From an uncultured Synergistia bacterium (lineage in GTDB: Bacteria > Eremiobacterota > SpSt-956 > JAKJGF01), in the NCBI GenBank assembly GCA_937888925.1, contig CALARM010000825.1:1-12658 (forward strand): a DNA stretch of 12,658 nucleotides, in the 5' to 3' direction. The notes under the pieces were generated by a model. That model had not been told where the DNA came from and made no database searches. It saw only the letters and a program-made list of their open reading frames with translations. Position numbers and translations under genes: made by a program. Below, in pieces: positions 5,900-12,658 of this stretch. Every line of letters begins with the position of its first letter. Positions within the stretch are counted from its first letter, which is position 1.

Positions 5900-8800
5900 A
5901 TAATACTGTCAGATATCCTAAAAGACTTATAGAAGTGGATTTGCCGATTAAACGCATTTCTGCTCAGGCTACAAGGGAGAAGTCTATAAGGCATGGTCAT
6001 ATATCTACGTTACATATATGGTGGGCAAGGCGTCCTCTTGCTGCCTGCCGTGCTGTGTTATGTGCTGCTCTTTGGCCAGATCCGGCAGATCCTCTCTGTC
6101 CTCCTCAGTTTCTTGATGTTGCAAGGGATTTAATGAAGAAATGGGCAAAGGAACATCTATCTTTGCTTACAGGAGAGAGTTATAGAGATTTTGTTATATA
6201 TCAAAAGAATCCTTCTAAGCTTGATAATAATGATGAATTAAGAAAAGCCCTCCTCCATTTTATTGCAGATTTTTCTAACTGGGATCATTCAACGAATGAA
6301 TTCTTTCTTTCTACCAGCAGAGAATTGACTCAGTCCGCCCATGAGGCCCTTGGAGGCATACCCGGGACAAAACCTCTTGTTGTTGATCCTTTTGCCGGTG
6401 GTGGTGCCATCCCTCTTGAAGCTCTGAGGGTAGGAGCAGATACCTTTGCAAGTGATCTTAATCCTGTGGCTGTATTACTCAATAAAGTGGTTCTGGAATA
6501 TATTCCGAAATACGGCCAGAAACTTGCCGATGAAGTTCGTAAATGGGGTGAATGGATAAAGAAAGAGGCAGAGAAAGAGCTTGCAGAGTTTTACCCTAAA
6601 GATCCTGATGGTGCTACTACTATTGCATATCTATGGGCAAGAACTATTACCTGTGAAGGACCAGGCTGTGGTGCAGAAGTGCCTTTAATGAGAAGCCTGT
6701 GGCTTGCAAAGAAAAGCAGCAAATCTGTAGCTTTAAAAATTGTCCCTGATATTGAAAATAAGAGAGTGAATTTTGAAATTATTCAGGATGCTACATCCAG
6801 AGATGTTAAAGACGGTACCGTAAAAAGAGGATCTGCTACCTGTCCCTGTTGTGGTTACACTACGCCTGTTTCGTCTGTTAGAATACAGCTTAAAGCCAGA
6901 AAAGGTGGTGCTGATGATGCGAGATTATTCTGTGTTGTAACAACAAGACCGGGACAACAGGGACGATTTTACCGATTACCCGATAAAAGAGATATGGAGG
7001 CTGTAAACAAAGCCAGAGAGGAACTGGAAAGAAGAAAAAGAGAGCATAAAGAAGATTTAAGTCTTGTGCCAGATGAACCTACGCCTTCCAGTAAAGGCCA
7101 TCGTGCTGTTTCAAGTGCTGTTATTTATGGATTAGAAAACTGGGGTAATATATTTACTATAAGACAGCTACTATCCTTAACCACTCTTTCAGGACTTGTA
7201 AAAAATATGCAAACAGACAGAAATGACACATGCCTGGAGATGGCAGTAAAAACCTGTCTGGCCCTTACCATTGACAGGCAGGCCAATACATTAACATCAT
7301 TATCGAGATGGCATTTAACAGGAGAAAAAATTGAAGGACTGTTTGCCCGTCAGGCGATTCCAATGGTCTGGGATTTTGTAGAAGCAAATATTTTATCTGA
7401 TTCTACAGGCTGTTTCGATGGTGCATTAAACTGGATTTTAGGAGTTTGTGAAAAAGAAGCTATTTTGAAAAACAATGGCCAAGTCTGTATTTCTTCTTCT
7501 ATTTCCCATCCTTTGCCTGATGATTCTTGTTTTGGCTTTTTTACAGATCCTCCATATTATGATTCTGTACCTTATGCAGACCTGGCAGATTTCTTTTATG
7601 TATGGCTTAAAAGAACTATTTCTTCTATTTATCCCGAAATATTTTCTGATTATCTTACACCGAAGGAAGAACAGGCAATTGTCTGGCATCCAGGTAATTT
7701 AGATGAAAAAAGAGATTTTGAAAGAAAAATGTGTATGTCTATGGCAGAAGGAAAACGTATTTTATCACCTCTTGGGATAGGGCTAGTAGTTTTTGCACAT
7801 AAATCTACCAGCGGTTGGGAAGCTCAATTACAGTCTATGATCGATGCAGGATGGATTATTACCGGTTCCTGGCCAATAGATACAGAAATGTCAGTTAGAG
7901 TTAATGCACACGGTACAGCTGCTCTCGCATCATCAGTTCATCTGGTTTGCCGTCCCCGTGAAAATCCTGATGGCTCAATAAATTCTGATAATACAGGCGA
8001 CTGGCGTGATGTTCTCTATGAACTTCCTATAAGAATCCATGAATGGATGCCCCGGCTTGCTTCAGAAGGAATAGTTGGAGCAGATGCTATATTTGCCTGT
8101 CTGGGGCCTGCTCTTGAAGTATTTTCCCGTTATAGTCATGTGGAAAAGGCCAGTGGAGAAGTTGTAACTCTACGTGAATATCTTGAATCAGTATGGGCTG
8201 CAGTATCAAAGGAAGCTCTTAATATGATTTTCTCCGGTGCAGATGCTTCAGGCTTTGAAGAAGACTCACGTCTTACTGCTATGTGGCTCTGGACTCTTTC
8301 TACAGGCAACGGTAAAGAAGCAGCAGTAGTAACTGATGAAGAAGAGGAAGTTGAAGATGAGGAAGCTGAAACCAGTAAAAAGAAGCCTGCTGGAGGATTT
8401 ACCCTTGAATATGACACTTCAAGGAAGATTGCCCAGGGGCTTGGAGCACATATGGACAAACTTTCTTCTGTAGTAGAGATAAAGGGAAATAAAGCAAGGC
8501 TCCTGCCTGTATCGGAAAGGGCAAAATTCCTCTTCGGTAAGGATTCTTTACTGACTCCAAAACAGAAGAAGAAAAATAGCCAGCTTCCTTTAAAAGGATT
8601 TACTTCTGGAGAGAATGTAGTGGAAACTGGTAATACAGAAGAAATAGATGAAAGAGAAACAGGTGATATTACAAGACCTGAAGCAGGTAATACCGTTATG
8701 GACCGGCTCCATCAGGCAATGCTTCTCTTTGGAGCAGGAAGAAGTGAGGCTCTTAAAAGATTTATTGTAGAAGACGGTATTGGCCAGGATATAAGATTCT

Positions 8801-8901
8801 GGAAACTTGCCCAGGCATTTTCTGCTTTATATCCTTCCGGCACAGAGGAAAAGAGATGGATAGACGGTGTTATGGCAAGGAAGAAAGGACTTGGATTCTA
8901 A
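5896..8901 (+). CDS. hmaB: DUF1156 amino-methyltransferase (Hma methylase)
   Basis: This is a 1001-aa DNA methyltransferase. The N-terminal 65 residues (KRLIEVDLPIKRIS ... HIWWARRPLAACRA) are the DUF1156 signature. The SAM-binding motif is DPFAGGGAIP at 164-173, and the catalytic motif is DPPYY at 551-555, the form used by N6-adenine or N4-cytosine enzymes. Motif I precedes motif IV by nearly 390 residues, an alpha-like order with a large insert. That insert carries a probable zinc ribbon: C253, C258, C316 and C319 (CPCCG). Residues 814-828 form an acidic stretch (TDEEEEVEDEEAE), probably a flexible linker to a C-terminal domain. GGAGGAG lies just before ATG, and the gene overlaps the helicase by 4 bases. 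In Hma-type systems the methylase is thought to mark self DNA. Here substrate and sequence specificity are unknown. Confidence 0.9.
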   Translation: MNNTVRYPKRLIEVDLPIKRISAQATREKSIRHGHISTLHIWWARRPLAACRAVLCAALWPDPADPLCPPQFLDVARDLMKKWAKEHLSLLTGESYRDFVIYQKNPSKLDNNDELRKALLHFIADFSNWDHSTNEFFLSTSRELTQSAHEALGGIPGTKPLVVDPFAGGGAIPLEALRVGADTFASDLNPVAVLLNKVVLEYIPKYGQKLADEVRKWGEWIKKEAEKELAEFYPKDPDGATTIAYLWARTITCEGPGCGAEVPLMRSLWLAKKSSKSVALKIVPDIENKRVNFEIIQDATSRDVKDGTVKRGSATCPCCGYTTPVSSVRIQLKARKGGADDARLFCVVTTRPGQQGRFYRLPDKRDMEAVNKAREELERRKREHKEDLSLVPDEPTPSSKGHRAVSSAVIYGLENWGNIFTIRQLLSLTTLSGLVKNMQTDRNDTCLEMAVKTCLALTIDRQANTLTSLSRWHLTGEKIEGLFARQAIPMVWDFVEANILSDSTGCFDGALNWILGVCEKEAILKNNGQVCISSSISHPLPDDSCFGFFTDPPYYDSVPYADLADFFYVWLKRTISSIYPEIFSDYLTPKEEQAIVWHPGNLDEKRDFERKMCMSMAEGKRILSPLGIGLVVFAHKSTSGWEAQLQSMIDAGWIITGSWPIDTEMSVRVNAHGTAALASSVHLVCRPRENPDGSINSDNTGDWRDVLYELPIRIHEWMPRLASEGIVGADAIFACLGPALEVFSRYSHVEKASGEVVTLREYLESVWAAVSKEALNMIFSGADASGFEEDSRLTAMWLWTLSTGNGKEAAVVTDEEEEVEDEEAETSKKKPAGGFTLEYDTSRKIAQGLGAHMDKLSSVVEIKGNKARLLPVSERAKFLFGKDSLLTPKQKKKNSQLPLKGFTSGENVVETGNTEEIDERETGDITRPEAGNTVMDRLHQAMLLFGAGRSEALKRFIVEDGIGQDIRFWKLAQAFSALYPSGTEEKRWIDGVMARKKGLGF

Positions 8902-8903
8902 TT

Positions 8904-9167
8904 ATGGGTAAAGATATTTTATATAATGTTCTATCGGGTTTATCAGATAAGAATATAAGATTTGAAGATTTAAGAAACCTTCTTATTTCTTCAGGTTTTA
9001 GTGAGAGAATAAGAGGAGATCATCACATATACACAAAGAGTAATATTAGAGACATAATAAATATTCAGCCTCTTGGTAATGGCAAGGCAAAACCCTATCA
9101 GGTTAAACAGGTAAGAAGATTGTTCTTACGACATAAAATTCATAAAGAGGGGGAGAACGATGTATAA
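8904..9167 (+). CDS. hicA: HicA family mRNA interferase toxin
   Basis: This is an 87-aa protein of usual HicA length. The frame is open from an ATG at 8856, but that start lies inside the methylase gene. The ATG at 8904, two bases after the methylase stop, gives the normal N-terminus (KDILYNVLSGL) and is chosen, with AAAGGA about 14 nt upstream. The double-stranded RNA-binding-like fold signature is present: FEDLRNLLISSGF, then GDHHIY (G38-H41), with H40 in the position of the catalytic histidine, and a basic C-terminal helix (YQVKQVRRLFLRHKIHK). HicA toxins cleave mRNA and stop translation. The gene overlaps hicB by 8 bases. Its position between methylase and DUF499 ATPase is atypical for the Hma core. 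Confidence 0.88.
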   Translation: MGKDILYNVLSGLSDKNIRFEDLRNLLISSGFSERIRGDHHIYTKSNIRDIINIQPLGNGKAKPYQVKQVRRLFLRHKIHKEGENDV

Positions 9168-9369
9168 ATATGAAATAATCATTTACTGGAGCGAAGAAGA
9201 TAATTCTTATATAGCTGAAGTACCTGAATTGCCTGGATGTATGGCAGATGGAAAAACTTATGATGAAGTTATGAAAAATGTACAGGTCATTATGAATGAA
9301 TGGATAGAAACTGCCAGAGAAACAGGCAGAGAAATACCGGAACCTAAAGGAAAACTTATGTATGCATAA
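9160..9369 (+). CDS. hicB: HicB family antitoxin, short form without DNA-binding domain
   Basis: This 69-aa protein has the HicB core: EEDNSYIAEVPELPGCMADGKTYDEVMKNVQVIMNEWIETARETG, a partial RNase H-like fold that binds and neutralises HicA. It ends soon after the core, so the C-terminal helix-turn-helix or ribbon-helix-helix found in longer HicB proteins is missing, and direct autoregulation at the promoter is not expected from this protein alone. The start at 9160 overlaps hicA, with GAGGGGGAG just upstream, so translation is probably coupled. Order hicA-hicB is the common one. Confidence 0.9.
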   Translation: MYKYEIIIYWSEEDNSYIAEVPELPGCMADGKTYDEVMKNVQVIMNEWIETARETGREIPEPKGKLMYA

Positions 9370-9374
9370 GATAA

Positions 9375-9605
<231 letters not shown>

Positions 9606-9632
9606 TCTTTAAAGAATGAGAGGAGTTCCTGT

Positions 9633-12602
9633 ATGTCCAATATAAAACCCTGGTATAAAGTAGTTACACCGAGAGAAGATTTAAGAGAAGGTAAACCTCT
9701 TGATGCTTCAGAATTTGCAGTTCATCTGGATCAGGTACGTGACGGCAGAGCACCAAAGGATTATCAGGAGCCTGAGAGGTTCTTTGAAAGAACCTTCATG
9801 ACTCAGAATATCATGTCTCTTTCATCAGAAGTGTTGAGGCGTCTCTCAGGAATAAAAACAGAGTCTTCTTCCATATTCAACCTGTCCACTCAGTTCGGAG
9901 GAGGCAAATCTCATACTCTTACTTTACTCTATCATCTGGCAAATAATGGTGATGCAGCAAAGAACTGGAGTGGTGTTACCAGATTGATGGATAAAGCAGG
10001 GGTTAATAAGATACATAAAGCAAATATAGCAGTATTTGTAGGAACAGAATTTGATTCTATTACAGGTAGAGGCGGAACTGATGGAACTCCTGTCCGTAAA
10101 ACTCCCTGGGGAGAAATTGCCTATCAACTTGGAGGCGAAGAAGGCCTATCACTTGTGGCAGAACATGAAAAACAGATGATGGCTCCTGCCGGTGATGTTA
10201 TAAGGAGGCTATTCCCTAAAGATAAGCCATGTCTCATACTTATGGACGAACTTATGAATTATGCCAGCAGAAACCGTAAAAGCGGCCTTTCTGCTCAGCT
10301 ATATAACTTTATGCAAAATCTCTCTGAAGTAACCAGGGGAGAAGATAATGTAGTTCTTGCTGTATCCATACCTGCATCTGAACTTGAAATGACATCAGAT
10401 GACCAGAATGATTATAACAGGCTGAAGAAATTAATGGATAGACTGGGGAAAGCAGTATTTATGTCTGCCGAGACAGAAACCTCTGAAATCATAAGAAGAA
10501 GATTATTTGAATGGAATCTAGCTGCCATAGGTACAAATGGCAGGGTTAATATAAGTAAAGATGCTGTAGAGACCTGTAAATTTTATGGTGAATGGATAAA
10601 TACACACCGTCAGGAATTACCTGGATGGTTCCCTGTAGATTCTGCCCGTGAGGTCTTTGCATCCACTTACCCATTTCATCCTATGGCTCTTTCTGTATTT
10701 GAAAGAAAGTGGCAGGGACTTCCGAGATTTCAACAGACAAGAGGTATGTTACGTCTTCTTGCTCTCTGGGTTTCAAAGGCCTATCAGGAAGGATATAAGG
10801 GAGCTAATAAAGATCCTCTCATAAGTCCTGGAACAGCTCCACTGGATGATCCTATGTTCAGAGCTGCAGTATTTGAACAGTTAGGAGAGAACAGGCTTGA
10901 AGCAGCTGTAACTACTGATATATGCGGAAAAACAGAATCTCACTCAACCAGACTTGATAATGAGGCTGTAGATGATATTAAGAAGGCCAGATTGCACAGG
11001 AAAGTATCCACAGTTATATTCTTTGAATCCAATGGTGGACGGATTAAAGAAGGAGAAGCTACTGTTCCTGAAATAAGACTTGCAGTGGCAGAACCTTCAC
11101 TTGATAAAGGGAATATTGAAACAGCCCTGGAAGCACTCACTTCTTCCTGCTATTACCTTTCCGTTGAAAAGAACAGATATAAATTCAGTATAAGACCTAA
11201 CTTAAATAAACTCCTTGCAGACAGAAGGGCAAATGTTAAAGAAGATAAGATAATGGAACGGGTAAGAGATGAGATAAAGAAAACCTTTGAAGCAGGTGGA
11301 GGAGTAATAGATAAGGTTTATTTCCCGGAAAAGAGTAAAGAAGTGCAGGATAGGCCTGTATTATCCCTTAATATCCTTTCTCCTGATCACCCTATGGACG
11401 ATAAATCTACTTTATCCCTTGTAGAATCTATAATAAAAGAGCATGGAACATCTGCCAGAACATTTAAGAGTGCTCTTCTGTGGGCTATTCCTGAGTCTTC
11501 TGCCAATCTTAAAGAAGAGGCCCGCAAGGTTCTTGCCTGGCAGGAAATAGAAAATGAAGCAGAAGAACTTCGACTGGATGACAGTCAGAAACGTCAGCTT
11601 TCTGAGAGTTTAAAGAAAGCTGTAAGAGATCTGAAAGAGTGTGTCTGGCGGTCTTATAAGTATGTGGTTCTTCTCGGAAAAGATAATACCCTGAGAATAG
11701 TAGATATGGGTCTTGTTCATTCCAGTGCCGCTCCTAATATTACAAATCTTATTATAACCAGATTAAAGCAGGATGGAGATATTGAAGATGCTATAGGACC
11801 TAATTTCCTTGTCCGTAACTGGCCTCCTGCTTTTAAAGAGTGGAGTACCAGATCTGTAAGGGATGCCTTTTTTGCTTCTCCTCAGTTCCCCAGGTTACTT
11901 CAGCCGGAGAATCTTAAAGATACCATAGCAAGAGGAGTTACGAATAAGAATATAGGTTATGTGGGTAAATTATCTTCCGGTGATTATGAGCCATTTTATT
12001 TCGGTGTATCCATAAATAAGGCTGATATAGAGATTTCTGATGATATGTTTATAATCACTGAAAAAACAGCTATGGATAATATAGAACCTCCAAGGCCGGA
12101 ATCTTTAGATATATCACCTAGAAGTGTTAAACTGGAAACAGGTGAGAGTATTACCTTTACAGCCAGTGTATATGATCAGCATAATAAACCTTTTACTACA
12201 GGTAAGGTTGAATGGGATGCTACCGGTGGTACTATAGATGAAAATGGAACATATAAAGCCGGTGAAGACCCTGGAAGTTTCATTATCACTGCCAGATGTG
12301 GGAATATTTCTCAGACATTATATATCAGTGTTATAACTAAATCTGATATGCCAGAGACTCCTGTAAATAAACCTGTTGCTACTCCGACTGATGGTACAAT
12401 TATATGGAACGGTGTTATTACTCCTCAGAAATGGATGAACTTTTATACCAAAGTCCTGGGAAAACATCATGCAAATAAGAGTCTTAAATTAACTGTTCAT
12501 TTTGAGATTAAGCCTGAAGGTGGAGCAACAGCACAGAATATAGAGGATATCCGTACAGCTTTAAAGGAACTTGGACTGAATGATAGTATAGAAACAGCAT
12601 AA
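9633..12602 (+). CDS. hmaC: DUF499 P-loop ATPase with Ig-like insert (Hma ATPase)
   Basis: This is a 989-aa AAA-type ATPase. The Walker A is QFGGGKSH at 87-94, and the Walker B is CLILMDELMNY with D205-E206. These and the N-terminal PWYKVVTPREDLREGKPLDASEFA are typical of DUF499. Residues about 819-902 form an Ig-like beta sandwich resembling bacterial Big domains (SPRSVKLETGESITFTASVYDQ..., EWDATGGTID, GSFIITARCG). The last 75 residues (IIWNGVITPQKWMNFYTKVL, ALKELGL) are a characteristic C-terminal DUF499 segment. There is no signal peptide, so the Ig-like fold is presumably cytoplasmic and used for binding partners or DNA. AGGAG 7 nt before ATG. DUF499 proteins accompany DUF1156 methylases in anti-phage loci. 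The mechanism is not established from sequence. Confidence 0.9.
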   Translation: MSNIKPWYKVVTPREDLREGKPLDASEFAVHLDQVRDGRAPKDYQEPERFFERTFMTQNIMSLSSEVLRRLSGIKTESSSIFNLSTQFGGGKSHTLTLLYHLANNGDAAKNWSGVTRLMDKAGVNKIHKANIAVFVGTEFDSITGRGGTDGTPVRKTPWGEIAYQLGGEEGLSLVAEHEKQMMAPAGDVIRRLFPKDKPCLILMDELMNYASRNRKSGLSAQLYNFMQNLSEVTRGEDNVVLAVSIPASELEMTSDDQNDYNRLKKLMDRLGKAVFMSAETETSEIIRRRLFEWNLAAIGTNGRVNISKDAVETCKFYGEWINTHRQELPGWFPVDSAREVFASTYPFHPMALSVFERKWQGLPRFQQTRGMLRLLALWVSKAYQEGYKGANKDPLISPGTAPLDDPMFRAAVFEQLGENRLEAAVTTDICGKTESHSTRLDNEAVDDIKKARLHRKVSTVIFFESNGGRIKEGEATVPEIRLAVAEPSLDKGNIETALEALTSSCYYLSVEKNRYKFSIRPNLNKLLADRRANVKEDKIMERVRDEIKKTFEAGGGVIDKVYFPEKSKEVQDRPVLSLNILSPDHPMDDKSTLSLVESIIKEHGTSARTFKSALLWAIPESSANLKEEARKVLAWQEIENEAEELRLDDSQKRQLSESLKKAVRDLKECVWRSYKYVVLLGKDNTLRIVDMGLVHSSAAPNITNLIITRLKQDGDIEDAIGPNFLVRNWPPAFKEWSTRSVRDAFFASPQFPRLLQPENLKDTIARGVTNKNIGYVGKLSSGDYEPFYFGVSINKADIEISDDMFIITEKTAMDNIEPPRPESLDISPRSVKLETGESITFTASVYDQHNKPFTTGKVEWDATGGTIDENGTYKAGEDPGSFIITARCGNISQTLYISVITKSDMPETPVNKPVATPTDGTIIWNGVITPQKWMNFYTKVLGKHHANKSLKLTVHFEIKPEGGATAQNIEDIRTALKELGLNDSIETA

Positions 12603-12611
12603 TATAGACCC

Positions 12612-12634
12612 GGTGGGGCACGTTCAAAAGTTTA
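12612..12634 (+). repeat. Right copy of 23-bp flanking direct repeat
   Basis: GGTGGGGC, variable base A, then CGTTCAAAAGTTTA. It is 22 of 23 identical to 2274-2296 and lies 9 bases after the DUF499 stop codon. The spacing between copies (about 10.3 kb) matches the operon, so it may mark the right boundary of an exchanged unit. The 24 remaining bases to the window end show no gene. Confidence 0.75.
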
Positions 12635-12658
12635 AAAGCCAGTAAGAATATACTTATC

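Noticed and set aside
8136..8459. Minus-strand 107-aa open frame rich in serine
   Set aside because: It lies wholly inside the methylase gene. Its serine run is the complement of the acidic Glu/Asp linker codons, so it is a shadow.
8856..8903. Longer N-terminal extension of HicA from an ATG at 8856
   Set aside because: It would overlap the methylase by 46 bases and add 16 residues not typical of HicA. The ATG at 8904 directly follows the methylase stop and gives the normal family length.

Overview
The window is a bacterial, AT-rich stretch. It is probably Bacillota-like, judging by the very strong AGGAGG(TGATCC) ribosome-binding sites and heavy use of AGA and ATA codons, but no marker gene fixes the taxon. 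It splits into two blocks of opposite orientation that diverge from an intergenic region at about 2223-2485.

Left block (156-2222, minus strand): a run of short genes with a phage or plasmid early-region feel. From upstream to downstream these are a 58-aa CxxC/CxxC protein, a 39-aa zinc ribbon, a 65-aa unknown, a 32-aa Cys-rich miniprotein, a 155-aa SWIM zinc-finger protein, and a 258-aa protein joining a SWIM finger to a domain resembling phage single-strand-annealing or ssDNA-binding proteins. Three of the minigenes (32, 39 and 58 aa) are easy to miss because of their size. Each has clear start, stop and Shine-Dalgarno signals.

Right block (2486-12602, plus strand): a compact operon in which six genes overlap or lie within 27 bases of each other. 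They are an SNF2-type helicase with a C-terminal DUF3883 nuclease-like domain (1137 aa), a DUF1156 adenine/cytosine-N methyltransferase (1001 aa), a HicA toxin, a HicB antitoxin, a DUF433 antitoxin-like protein, and a DUF499 P-loop ATPase (989 aa). Helicase + DUF1156 methylase + DUF499 ATPase is the composition of the anti-phage system called Hma (helicase-methylase-ATPase). The helicase also resembles DrmD of DISARM. The unusual part is a three-gene toxin-antitoxin cassette (hicA, hicB, DUF433) embedded between methylase and ATPase.

The defence operon is bracketed by a near-perfect 23-bp direct repeat (2274-2296 and 12612-12634, one mismatch). The left copy overlaps a GC-rich hairpin. This suggests the roughly 10.3-kb module is a discrete exchangeable unit inserted beside, or within, the left-hand gene cluster. 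No recombinase is visible in the window.

Working model (inference): the methyltransferase marks or senses DNA, the DUF499 ATPase and helicase-nuclease act on foreign DNA, and HicAB/DUF433 add a translation-arrest backup or an addiction function tied to expression of the core operon.
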